This document shows positions 1 through 7,585 of a stretch of DNA of 58,454 nucleotides, one piece after another (the stretch's first letter is position 1; every line of letters begins with the position of its first letter). The stretch is from Achromobacter sp. RTa. GTDB lineage: Bacteria > Pseudomonadota > Gammaproteobacteria > Burkholderiales > Burkholderiaceae_B. Made by a program: the position numbers and the translations under genes. The stretch lies in the NCBI RefSeq assembly GCF_000757485.1, contig NZ_JPYO01000034.1, forward strand, positions 74,966-133,419. Reading direction: 5' to 3'. The notes below the pieces were generated by a model. The model saw only the letters and a list, made by a program, of their open reading frames with translations. It was not told the DNA's origin and did not search any database.

Positions 1-118
1 CCCAAGCGCGCGTAACCCATCAATCCCCTCGGTCATCCACGGTGGACCTTTACGTCATCAGCCGGTACCTACGTCGCGCGCGGAAACCTATGCTGGCCTG
101 GTTCATGGAGGAGTCGGG

Positions 119-1153
119 ATGACTGCGTACAGGCGCCTTTACCTGCCAGGCGGCACTTATTTTTTTACCGTGGCGGTGCACGAGCGCGGAAGCCGGCATT
201 TGGTGCAGCGCGCCGAGCTGCTGAAGACCTGCGTGCGCGCCGAGCAGCGGCTCGCGCCGTTTTCCATTCTGGCCGCCGTCATCATGCCGGACCATCTCCA
301 CATGGTCTGGCGCTTGCCGGAAGGCGATAGCGACTACCCGAACCGCTGGCGCCGCATCAAGACCCGGTTCTCCCGCGCGCTGCCCCGGCTCGGGCCCTTT
401 GCGGCCGCCGGCCGGGCGGGTCGCGGCGAACGCGGAATCTGGCAAAGACGGTATTGGGAACATGCCGTGCGCGGCGAAGAAGAACTGGCCGCCTGCATCA
501 ACTATGTCCACTTCAATCCGGTCAAGCACGGCTACGCAGATCGGCCGGAGGACTGGCCCCATTCCACCTATCGCGCCTGGCAAGACCGCCAATGGCGATG
601 TTCCCCCTTTGCGACTTCCACCCGCCGGTTCTATAAACTTGATCAACGGACGGATCCGACCGTCCGCCGACCATCCACCGGCAATGCTTCCATGACATCC
701 CCTGCCCTGACGCTGCGGCCCGCCACCGAGGACGACCTTCCTTTCCTGCTTGCCCTGCGCAAGGCCACCATGACCGAACACCTGCGGCGCGCCGGTGCTC
801 GGGACGACGATGAACACCACCTGGCGCGGATCCGTCACCGCTTCGAGGACGCGCACATCGTCTGGGCGGATGGCCGTCCTGCGGGGCTGTTCAAGGCGTC
901 GCGGGAGGCCGCCGACTGGCGCGTCGTGCAGATCCAGATCGCCCCCGCCTTCCAGGGCCAAGGCCTGGGGCGGCGCCTGCTGTCCGAGTTGCTGGAGCAA
1001 GCCGACGCGCGGGGAGCGTCCGTCACCCTGAGCGTGCTGCAGGGCAATCCCGCCCGCCGGCTTTACGAATCCCTGGGTTTCACCCCCGTCGAGGAAAAGG
1101 AACAGGAAACCGAAATGCGTTACCGGCCCGGCATGGCCCCGCCCGCTGCCTGA
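119..1153 (+). CDS. REP-associated tyrosine transposase (RAYT) frame running into a GNAT acetyltransferase
   Basis: The first ~165 residues are a Y1/HUH transposase of the RAYT type. They carry the metal-binding HxH in a PDHLHMVW motif (~residues 58-65) and the family's NYVHFNPVKHG block that contains the catalytic tyrosine. RAYTs are single-copy enzymes that mobilise REP palindromes. A strong GGAGGAG site precedes the ATG. The frame does not stop where RAYTs usually end (130-180 aa). It continues through ~25 low-complexity residues into a complete GNAT domain starting at residue 192 (position 692). A promoter-like sequence lies inside the linker, so I read this as two genes whose separating stop was lost, not a functional fusion. 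The RAYT may be inactive. Confidence 0.7.
   Translation: MTAYRRLYLPGGTYFFTVAVHERGSRHLVQRAELLKTCVRAEQRLAPFSILAAVIMPDHLHMVWRLPEGDSDYPNRWRRIKTRFSRALPRLGPFAAAGRAGRGERGIWQRRYWEHAVRGEEELAACINYVHFNPVKHGYADRPEDWPHSTYRAWQDRQWRCSPFATSTRRFYKLDQRTDPTVRRPSTGNASMTSPALTLRPATEDDLPFLLALRKATMTEHLRRAGARDDDEHHLARIRHRFEDAHIVWADGRPAGLFKASREAADWRVVQIQIAPAFQGQGLGRRLLSELLEQADARGASVTLSVLQGNPARRLYESLGFTPVEEKEQETEMRYRPGMAPPAA
609..637 (+). promoter_or_regulatory. Sigma-70-type promoter for the GNAT gene
   Basis: TTGCGA at 609-614 and TATAAA at 632-637 are separated by exactly 17 bases, and lie 55 bases before the ATG at 692. The site sits at the 3' end of the transposase-like frame. This supports independent expression of the acetyltransferase. 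Confidence 0.5.
692..1153 (+). CDS. GNAT family N-acetyltransferase
   Basis: A 153-residue protein reading from the internal ATG. It has the GNAT acetyl-CoA fold: an LRPATEDDLPFLLALR opening strand and helix, the acetyl-CoA-binding QGQGLGRRLL loop (motif A, R/Q-x-x-G-x-G/A), and the LYESLGF C-terminal signature (motif B). It transfers an acetyl group from acetyl-CoA to an unknown amine. No substrate can be assigned. It starts where GNATs of this type normally start. It shares its frame with the upstream transposase, and no good ribosome site precedes the ATG, so translation as part of the longer frame cannot be excluded. Confidence 0.75.
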   Translation: MTSPALTLRPATEDDLPFLLALRKATMTEHLRRAGARDDDEHHLARIRHRFEDAHIVWADGRPAGLFKASREAADWRVVQIQIAPAFQGQGLGRRLLSELLEQADARGASVTLSVLQGNPARRLYESLGFTPVEEKEQETEMRYRPGMAPPAA

Positions 1154-1192
1154 CGGGGTTTTCCTCCCTTCGGAATTTTTTTGCCGTGGAAC

Positions 1193-1220
1193 GGGAATAA
1201 CTCAAGGGCCGGCAGCGTCT
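1193..1220 (+). promoter_or_regulatory. Candidate ECF-sigma promoter (GGAATAA / CGTCT)
   Basis: GGGAATAA at 1193-1200 and CGTCT at 1216-1220, about 16 bases apart, form a -35/-10 pair of the type used by ECF sigma factors. The -10 ends 44 bases before the ATG at 1265. An ECF sigma gene is two genes downstream, so autoregulation is likely (inference). Confidence 0.45.
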
Positions 1221-1264
1221 GTTGGAGGCAGTCCCCCAAACTTTCCCTATCCGCGAGGCACACC

Positions 1265-1633
1265 ATGCGCAAACACATCGCCGCAGCCCTGGCCCTAAGC
1301 TCCGCCGCCCTGTTCTCGGCCGGCGTCCACGCCCAGGCAGTCAAGACCCAGAATGGCATCCTGGTCAACAGCGCCGGCATGACGCTCTATACCTTCGACA
1401 AGGATTCGGGCGGCAAGAGCGCCTGCAACGACCAGTGCGCCAAGATCTGGCCGCCCGTCATGGCCAGCGCCGACGCCAAACCCATGGGCGACATGACCGT
1501 CATCACCCGCGACGACGGCTCCAAGCAATGGGCCAGCAAGGGCAAGCCGCTGTACACGTATGCCAAGGACGCCAAGGCTGGCGACAAGACCGGCGACAAC
1601 TTCAAGGAAGTCTGGCACGTGGCCAAGCCCTGA
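1265..1633 (+). CDS. Secreted COG4315 (Yx(FWY)xxD) protein
   Basis: A 122-residue exported protein with a signal peptide (MRKH, a hydrophobic run, cleavage near VHA-QA, ~residue 23). It carries two copies of the family motif: LYTFDKD with a CNDQCAKIWPP block, and LYTYAKD ending in FKEVWHV. Biochemical function is unknown. The family is often encoded beside ECF sigma and anti-sigma genes, as here, suggesting a role in an envelope or oxidative stress response. The ATG at 1265 was chosen because it starts the signal peptide; the frame is open 28 codons further upstream. It is the first gene of a probable three-gene operon. Confidence 0.85.
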   Translation: MRKHIAAALALSSAALFSAGVHAQAVKTQNGILVNSAGMTLYTFDKDSGGKSACNDQCAKIWPPVMASADAKPMGDMTVITRDDGSKQWASKGKPLYTYAKDAKAGDKTGDNFKEVWHVAKP

Positions 1634-1659
1634 TCCGGCTCCGCCCCAAGCCGTAAGCC

Positions 1660-2172
1660 ATGCGCGCCGAAGACGAAGCCCTGATACTGGCCTGCATCCC
1701 CAGCCTGCGGCGCTATGCCCGCGGGCTGACGGGCGACCCTCATCGGGCCGACGACCTGGTACAGGACACGCTGGAGCGCGCATGGAGCCGCTATTCGCGC
1801 TGGCAGCGGCGCGGAGAGCTGCGCGCCTGGATGTTCGGCATCATGCACAACCATTTCATCGACGGAGTGCGCTCCACCAGCCGGCGGGCGGACCAGACCG
1901 TCGCGGGCGAGCTGCCCGATGTGCCGGTGCGCGCCACCCAGACGGATCACCTGGAGGTGCGCGACCTGGACCGCTGCCTGCAAGCCCTGCCCGCCGAGCA
2001 GCGGGAAGTCCTGCTGCTGGTGTGCGTGGAAGACCTGTCCTATCAGGAAACCGCCCAGATACTGGACGTGCCGATGGGCACGGTCATGTCGCGCCTGTCG
2101 CGCGCCCGCGAAAAACTGGGCGCGCTGATGCAGGGGCGCGATGCCGTCAACCGGCTCCACCGCGTGAAATGA
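1660..2172 (+). CDS. ECF-type RNA polymerase sigma factor
   Basis: A 170-residue sigma-70 family protein with only regions 2 and 4, the ECF architecture. Region 2 (~residues 10-75) includes DDLVQDTLERAWSR and the RAWMFGIMHN block for -10 recognition. Region 4 (~105-155) ends in the helix-turn-helix LSYQETAQILDVPMGTVMSRLSRAR for -35 recognition. It would direct polymerase to a small stress regulon, probably including its own operon through the GGAATAA/CGTCT element at 1193-1220. It lies 26 bases after the COG4315 gene, and its stop is one base from the anti-sigma start, implying translational coupling. Confidence 0.92.
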   Translation: MRAEDEALILACIPSLRRYARGLTGDPHRADDLVQDTLERAWSRYSRWQRRGELRAWMFGIMHNHFIDGVRSTSRRADQTVAGELPDVPVRATQTDHLEVRDLDRCLQALPAEQREVLLLVCVEDLSYQETAQILDVPMGTVMSRLSRAREKLGALMQGRDAVNRLHRVK

Positions 2173-2173
2173 C

Positions 2174-2989
2174 ATGAACGACATACGCCTGCACCCGGTG
2201 CCCGCCACGGGCACCCCCATTACCGAAGCCGACCTGCATGGCTATGCCGACGGCCAGTTGCCGCCGGCGCGCCACGCCGAAGTCGAGGCATTTCTCGCCT
2301 CCCATCCGCATGACCAGACACGCGTGGACGCCTGGAAGGAACAGCGGCGCGCGCTGCACGCCCTGCTGGACCCGGTGCTGGACGAACCCCTGCCCCTGCG
2401 GCTGCCGCTGGCGCCTCCGGCGCGCCGCTGGCCCTGGCGCGCCCTGGCCGCCGGCGTGGCGGTAGCGGCGGTCAGCGCAAGCATGGCCTGGATCGTCCGC
2501 GGCGCGATGGACGCCCGCCACCTGCAGGCGCTGCTGGCCACCGCAGCCCCGGACCGCGCAGCGGGCGGCTATGCGCAGCGGGCCGCCATCGCGCACGCGG
2601 TCTACGCGCCAGACATGGGCCGCCCCGTGGAAGTCGGGGTCGACAACGAAAAAGGCCTGGTGACCTGGCTGACCAAGCGCATGGGCGCACCCGTGCGCGC
2701 CCCTTCCCTGTCCCAGGCCGGCTACGAACTGATGGGCGGCCGCCTGCTGCCCGGCGGAGCGGGCCCGGTCGCGCTCTTCATGTATGGCGCGTCCGACGGG
2801 CAGCGGCTGACGCTGTACGTTACGCGCGAGGCGGCCGGCGACCAGACGGCATTCCAGTTCACCCAGGAAGGGCCGGTGCGGGTGTTCTACTGGGTCGAAG
2901 GCCAGTTCGGCTACGCCCTGTCCGGCGCGGTCAGCCGGGAAGAACTGCAGCGCGTCTCGCAAGAAGTTTATAAGCAGTTGCAGGGGTGA
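2174..2989 (+). CDS. Membrane anti-sigma factor
   Basis: A 271-residue protein with the anti-sigma layout. A cytoplasmic N-terminal domain (EADLHGYADGQLPPARHAEVEAFL, ~residues 18-40) is the helical zinc-finger-like module that grips ECF sigma factors. One membrane helix lies at ~88-109, followed by a ~160-residue periplasmic domain. The classical HxxxCxxC zinc ligands are not present, so it belongs to a zinc-free variant. It should hold the upstream sigma factor inactive until an envelope signal arrives. The gene begins one base after the sigma stop, which fixes the start. Confidence 0.85.
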   Translation: MNDIRLHPVPATGTPITEADLHGYADGQLPPARHAEVEAFLASHPHDQTRVDAWKEQRRALHALLDPVLDEPLPLRLPLAPPARRWPWRALAAGVAVAAVSASMAWIVRGAMDARHLQALLATAAPDRAAGGYAQRAAIAHAVYAPDMGRPVEVGVDNEKGLVTWLTKRMGAPVRAPSLSQAGYELMGGRLLPGGAGPVALFMYGASDGQRLTLYVTREAAGDQTAFQFTQEGPVRVFYWVEGQFGYALSGAVSREELQRVSQEVYKQLQG

Positions 2990-3039
2990 GTTGGCGGAAG
3001 GAGTGATACCAAGGATCCGACACCTGCCCCCATCGACAA

Positions 3040-3174
3040 GTGTCTGACACCCTTATGCAATGCAGGTCCAGGTGAAGATGGCCTTGGCGGGTGTCTGACA
3101 CTGGGTTGCGGGTGCCAGACACCCGGGAGGCGTCGGGGCGGAATGGCGTGCGTCTCGTCTGGGTGTCAGACCCC
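3040..3174. repeat. Cluster of GTGTCTGACACC-type palindromes (locus 1)
   Basis: Copies or near copies of a 12-13 bp palindrome lie at 3040-3051, 3091-3101, 3111-3123 (GGTGCCAGACACC) and 3162-3174, with a degenerate one near 3016. They fill the space between the anti-sigma gene and the end of the convergent GntR gene. The same element recurs at 25224-25424 and 44555-44696. Confidence 0.8.
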
Positions 3175-3915
3175 TGTCCTATCCGCAGGCCGGCCGCGTT
3201 CCCGCGCCTCGTGCAGCATATGCAGCGTGATCCTGCGGACCTCGGCCTTGCTCATGCCGATGTGGGAGCGCAGCATGCGCGACGCCTCGTCGGCGCGGCG
3301 CGCCAGCACCGCGCGCAGGATGGCCGCGTGCTCTTCGTAGGTGGCGTCCACGCGGAAGTCCTTGGTGAAGTCCAGGCGCCGCACGATGCGTATTTTCTCG
3401 GTCACGTCGCGGTGGATCTGCGCCATCTCGGGGTTGCCGGCGGCGGCGACGAGCGAGCAATGAAAGGCCTCGTCCAATTGCGCCACCAGGCGGCCGTCCA
3501 GGATGCGCTGAGCGGGCGGCGCCAGCCACACTTCCATGAGAGCGCCCAGCATGCCGGCCTCGTCCATCCGCTCCCGCGCGCACAGTTTTTCCACGGCCGC
3601 CTGCTCCAGCACCACCCGCACGTCGTACAACGCCTCGAAACGATCGAGGTCGAAGGGCCGCACCTGCCAGCCGCTGCGCGACTGCGCCAGCACGAAGCCC
3701 TCGCGTTCCAGCCGCGCCAGGCCCACTCGAACCGGCGTGCGGCTGACGCCCAGCCGCGCCGCCAGGTCGACTTCGGTGAAACGTTCGCCCGGCAGCATGC
3801 GGAAGTCGAACAGGTCGTCCTTGATGCGCAGGTAGACCTGGTCCGCCAGCGAGCCGGCGTGGACCGGCGCCTGCCGGATGGTCGGGCCCATCTGCACAGA
3901 TTCCTGTCGCATCAT
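3166..3915 (-). CDS. GntR-family (FCD) transcriptional regulator of the urea carboxylase operon
   Basis: A 249-residue regulator. A winged helix-turn-helix (~residues 35-65: FTEVDLAARLGVSRTPVR and LEREGF) is followed by an all-helical FCD ligand domain with the usual acidic and histidine positions (EAFHCSLV, THEEH-like TYEEHAAIL). The start ATG overlaps the stop of the urea carboxylase gene (ATGA, 3912-3915), so it is translationally coupled to the enzyme it most likely controls. The ligand is unknown; urea or allophanate is a guess. Its last bases run into a repeat cluster. Confidence 0.88.
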   Translation of the reverse strand: MMRQESVQMGPTIRQAPVHAGSLADQVYLRIKDDLFDFRMLPGERFTEVDLAARLGVSRTPVRVGLARLEREGFVLAQSRSGWQVRPFDLDRFEALYDVRVVLEQAAVEKLCARERMDEAGMLGALMEVWLAPPAQRILDGRLVAQLDEAFHCSLVAAAGNPEMAQIHRDVTEKIRIVRRLDFTKDFRVDATYEEHAAILRAVLARRADEASRMLRSHIGMSKAEVRRITLHMLHEARERGRPADRTGV

Positions 3916-6900
3916 CCGGCCACTGCGCATGCGGCGTCTTCGGCCAGCACCACCAACGGATCGCCGGCGCTCACCGGCTTGCCCGGCGTGCAGCGGATCG
4001 CGGTGACGATGCCCGACGCGGGCGCGATGACAGACAGCTCCATCTTCATGGCCTCGACGACCACCAGCGTATCGCCGGCCGAAACGCTCTGCCCCACCTG
4101 CACCGGGATCTTCCAGATATTGCCGCACATATCGGCGCTGACCAGGCGCTCGCCGTCGCGCAGTGCGGCATCCGTCTCGGGCCCGGGGGGCTCGGGCTCC
4201 GCAGGCGGCTCATCGGCTTTCCACAGCGCGACTTCGGCGTCGAAGGCGGCCTTCTGGCGCGTCTGGAACGCGGCGATGCTGTCCGCCTGCTCCTCCAGGA
4301 AGCGCCGGTGGGCCGCGAAGTCGAACACTTCCTCCTCGATCCGCACGGTGGCGCGGCCCGCGCGGAAATCCTCGCGCAACCGGTCCAGCTCGGCCTCGCC
4401 GACCGGATAGAAGCGCACCTGGTCGAAAAAGCGCAGCAGCCAGGGCTTGCCGTCCTGGAATGCCGGGTTCTTCAGGAACTTGTTCCAGATCGGCACGGTG
4501 CGGCCGACCAGTTGATAGCCGCCGGGAGAATCCATGCCGTAGATGCACATGTAGACCCCGCCTATGCCCACCGTGCCTTCCGCCGTGTAGGTGCGCGCCG
4601 GGTTGTACTTGGAGGTCAGCAGGCGATGGCGCGGATCGATCGGCACCGCGCAAGGCGCGCCCAGGTAGACATCGCCCAGGCCCATGACGAGATAGCTGGC
4701 GTCGAACACGATGCGGCGCACATCCTCGCGCCCGGCCAGGCCGTTGATGCGCCGGATGAAGTCCACGTTGTTAGGCAGCCAGGGCGCGCTCCCGCGCACG
4801 GTCTCCTGGTAACGCTGCACTGCGCCCAGCGTAGCGGAATCCTCGAAAGCCATGGGCAGGTGCACGACCCGCGTGGGCACCTTCAGGCTGGTCACGTCGG
4901 CCAGGCCCGCCTCTATCTCCAGCAGGCGGCCGATCAGGCGGCTCTGGGCAATGACGCCGCTGTCGTAGCGGATCTGCAGCGAACGCACGCCCGGCGACAG
5001 CTCCAGCACCCCGGCCACGGGATCGATATGCAGCGCCTCCATCAGCAGGTGGATGCGCATGCGAAGCGCAAGATCCAGCACATTGTCGCCGTACTCCAGC
5101 AGCAGGTAGCCGTCGCCCGCTTGCCGGTACGACACCGACGGACGGCCGTCCTCGGCCGGCAAGGTCGCCACGATGGCCTCGGACGCGGTTGCGGGCGCGG
5201 GGGACGCGCCTCTCGCCGCAGGCGCGGCGGCCGCCAGTTCCGCCACACTGCGATGCTGCGCCTCCTCCAGCGCCACGGCCCGCGCGTAGTCGATGCGCAC
5301 GAACCGGATGCGGTCGCCGGGTTTGACCTGGCCGACCTTCCACAGTTCGGCGCGCGCAATGGTCGCGGGGCAGACGAAACCGCCCAGGCTGGGGCCGTCG
5401 CGCGTCAGGATGACGGGGCTGTCGCCCGTGAAATTGATGCTGCCGATGGCGTATTCGCAATCGTGGATATTGGACGGATGCAGGCCGGCCTCGCCGCCGT
5501 CCTCGCGCGCCCATAGGGGCTTGGGGCCGATCAAGCGCACACCCAGCCGGTTGGAGTTGTAGTGCACTTCCCAATCGGCGGCGAAGAAGTCGTCCATGGC
5601 TTCGGGCCGGAAGAAGTCCGGCGCCCCGTGCGGCCCGTAAAGCACGCCGATTTCCCAGGTATCGCCGTAGGCGGGAATCAGTTCCGCCGGCGCGGCCTGC
5701 GGCAGCGTGGCGGGCGGCGCCGCGTTCGCGCACGGCAATTCCGGGCGCACCAGGGGCAGCATATCGCCCACGCGCAGCGTGCGGCCTGCGTGACCGCCGA
5801 ATTGGCCCAGCGCGAACGTCGAGCGGCTACCGAGGTAGACGGGCACGTCCAGGCCATTGCGCACGGCCAGGTAGCTGCGGCAGCCCGACAGCGCCCGGCC
5901 GGTGGCGAGCACCTGGCCGGAGCGCACCGGAACCGGCTGCCACATCGGCACCGGTTCGCCGTCCAGCGTGGCCGCGCATACCGCGCCCGTCAGCGCCACC
6001 ACGGCGTCTCCATGGAAACGCAGGGTGGGCCCGGCCAGGGTCGTCTCTATCCCCGCCGCGTCGGGCGCGTTGCCGACGATGCGGTTGGCCATGCGGAACG
6101 CATAGTCGTCCATGGGCCCGGACGGCGGCACGCCGATATCCCAATAGCCGGTGCGGCCCGGGTAATCCTGCACGCTGGTGTAGGTGCCTGCCTCCAGCAC
6201 CTCGATCGCCGAAGGGCGGTAGGCGAAGCCTTCCAGGAAGCGTGTCGAAATCTCGCCGGCGCGGAAGCGCGCGTCGGCCGCAATCTGCCGCAGATAGTCC
6301 AGGTTGGTGGCGATGCCGTGCAGGCGCGTCCTGGCCAACGCGTCGGACAGCTTGTCCAGCGCGGCCTCGCGCGTGTCCGCGCGTACGATGAGCTTGGCCA
6401 GCAGCGGGTCGTAGAAGGCTGGCACTTCGGTCCCGGTCTCGACCCAGCCGTCCACCCGCACGCCGTCCGGAAAGCAAACCTCCGTAAGCACCCCCGGCGA
6501 CGGCTGGAACTGGCGCAGCGGGTCTTCGGCATACAGCCGCACTTCGATCGACGCGCCCTGCGGCGCGCGCGACATGGCGGCGAAGTCCAGCGGCTCGCCC
6601 GCCGCCACGCGCAGCATGCATTCCACCAGATCCAGGCCTGTGACCTCCTCCGTCACCGGATGCTCGACCTGCAAGCGGGTGTTCACCTCCAGGAAGTAGA
6701 AGCTGTCGCGCGCGGGATCGTAGATGAATTCCACCGTGCCGGCCGAGCGGTAGTTCACCGAAGCGCCCAGTTGCACGGCAGCCGCGTGCAGCGCCGCGCG
6801 CGTGGCGGCGGGCAGCAAGGGAGCGGGCGTTTCCTCGATGACTTTCTGGTTGCGGCGCTGCACCGAGCAGTCCCGCTCGCCCAGCGCCAGCACGCGGCCG

Positions 6901-7550
6901 GCGCCGTCGCCGAAGATCTGCACCTCGACGTGGCGGGCATTGTCCACATAGCGTTCCAGGAAAGCTCCGCCGTCATGGAAAAAGTGCTCGCCCATGCGCT
7001 GCACGCTGTCGAAGGCCACCGTCAGTTCGGCCTCGTTATCGCAACGCGACAGACCGATTCCCCCGCCGCCCGCCGTGCTCTTGAGCATCACCGGATAACC
7101 GATGCGTTCGGCTTGCGACAAGGCCTCGCCCAGGCTGGACAGCAGCCCGGTGCCGGGCGTCATCGGCACGCCGGCCGCGGCGGCCAGTTCGCGGGAACGG
7201 TGCTTCAGGCCGAACTCGCGGATCTGCAGGGGCGTGGGCCCCACGAACGCGATGCCCGCCGCCTCGCAGGCCAGGGCGAATTCGGCGCTCTCGGACAGAA
7301 AGCCGTAGCCGGGATAGATGGCCTGGGCGCCGTGCTCGCTCGCGGCGGCCAGCAGCAGGTCCATGCGCAGATAGCTGTCGGCCGCTTTTTCGCCGCCCAG
7401 CGCCACGGCCACGTCTGCCTCTCGCACGTGCGCCGCATTGCGGTCTGGATCGGAATAGACGGCCACGCTGCGGATGCCCAGGCGCTTGAGGCTGCGGATG
7501 GCTCGGACGGCGATTTCGCCGCGGTTGGCAATCAGAACGGTATCGAACAC
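3912..7550 (-). CDS. uca: Urea carboxylase (biotin- and ATP-dependent)
   Basis: A 1212-residue multidomain enzyme converting urea, ATP and bicarbonate to allophanate. In order: biotin carboxylase with ATP-grasp (~1-450; KSTAGGGGIGLS loop and RDCSVQRRNQKVIEE), KipA-like carboxyltransferase half (~465-770), KipI-like half (~800-1030), and a C-terminal biotinyl domain with the biotinylation site EAMKM (~1180). Length and order match bacterial urea carboxylases. The start codon is GTG at 7550, eight bases after a CAGGGAG site. It lies 35 bases after the allophanate hydrolase gene. Guanidine carboxylases look similar, but their usual partners (carboxyguanidine deiminase subunits, ykkC riboswitch) are absent and a urea transporter is adjacent, favouring urea. 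Confidence 0.95.
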   Translation of the reverse strand: MFDTVLIANRGEIAVRAIRSLKRLGIRSVAVYSDPDRNAAHVREADVAVALGGEKAADSYLRMDLLLAAASEHGAQAIYPGYGFLSESAEFALACEAAGIAFVGPTPLQIREFGLKHRSRELAAAAGVPMTPGTGLLSSLGEALSQAERIGYPVMLKSTAGGGGIGLSRCDNEAELTVAFDSVQRMGEHFFHDGGAFLERYVDNARHVEVQIFGDGAGRVLALGERDCSVQRRNQKVIEETPAPLLPAATRAALHAAAVQLGASVNYRSAGTVEFIYDPARDSFYFLEVNTRLQVEHPVTEEVTGLDLVECMLRVAAGEPLDFAAMSRAPQGASIEVRLYAEDPLRQFQPSPGVLTEVCFPDGVRVDGWVETGTEVPAFYDPLLAKLIVRADTREAALDKLSDALARTRLHGIATNLDYLRQIAADARFRAGEISTRFLEGFAYRPSAIEVLEAGTYTSVQDYPGRTGYWDIGVPPSGPMDDYAFRMANRIVGNAPDAAGIETTLAGPTLRFHGDAVVALTGAVCAATLDGEPVPMWQPVPVRSGQVLATGRALSGCRSYLAVRNGLDVPVYLGSRSTFALGQFGGHAGRTLRVGDMLPLVRPELPCANAAPPATLPQAAPAELIPAYGDTWEIGVLYGPHGAPDFFRPEAMDDFFAADWEVHYNSNRLGVRLIGPKPLWAREDGGEAGLHPSNIHDCEYAIGSINFTGDSPVILTRDGPSLGGFVCPATIARAELWKVGQVKPGDRIRFVRIDYARAVALEEAQHRSVAELAAAAPAARGASPAPATASEAIVATLPAEDGRPSVSYRQAGDGYLLLEYGDNVLDLALRMRIHLLMEALHIDPVAGVLELSPGVRSLQIRYDSGVIAQSRLIGRLLEIEAGLADVTSLKVPTRVVHLPMAFEDSATLGAVQRYQETVRGSAPWLPNNVDFIRRINGLAGREDVRRIVFDASYLVMGLGDVYLGAPCAVPIDPRHRLLTSKYNPARTYTAEGTVGIGGVYMCIYGMDSPGGYQLVGRTVPIWNKFLKNPAFQDGKPWLLRFFDQVRFYPVGEAELDRLREDFRAGRATVRIEEEVFDFAAHRRFLEEQADSIAAFQTRQKAAFDAEVALWKADEPPAEPEPPGPETDAALRDGERLVSADMCGNIWKIPVQVGQSVSAGDTLVVVEAMKMELSVIAPASGIVTAIRCTPGKPVSAGDPLVVLAEDAACAVAG

Positions 7551-7585
7551 GGTTCGGCTCCCTGGTTTGTCTGGTGTCTGGCGGA

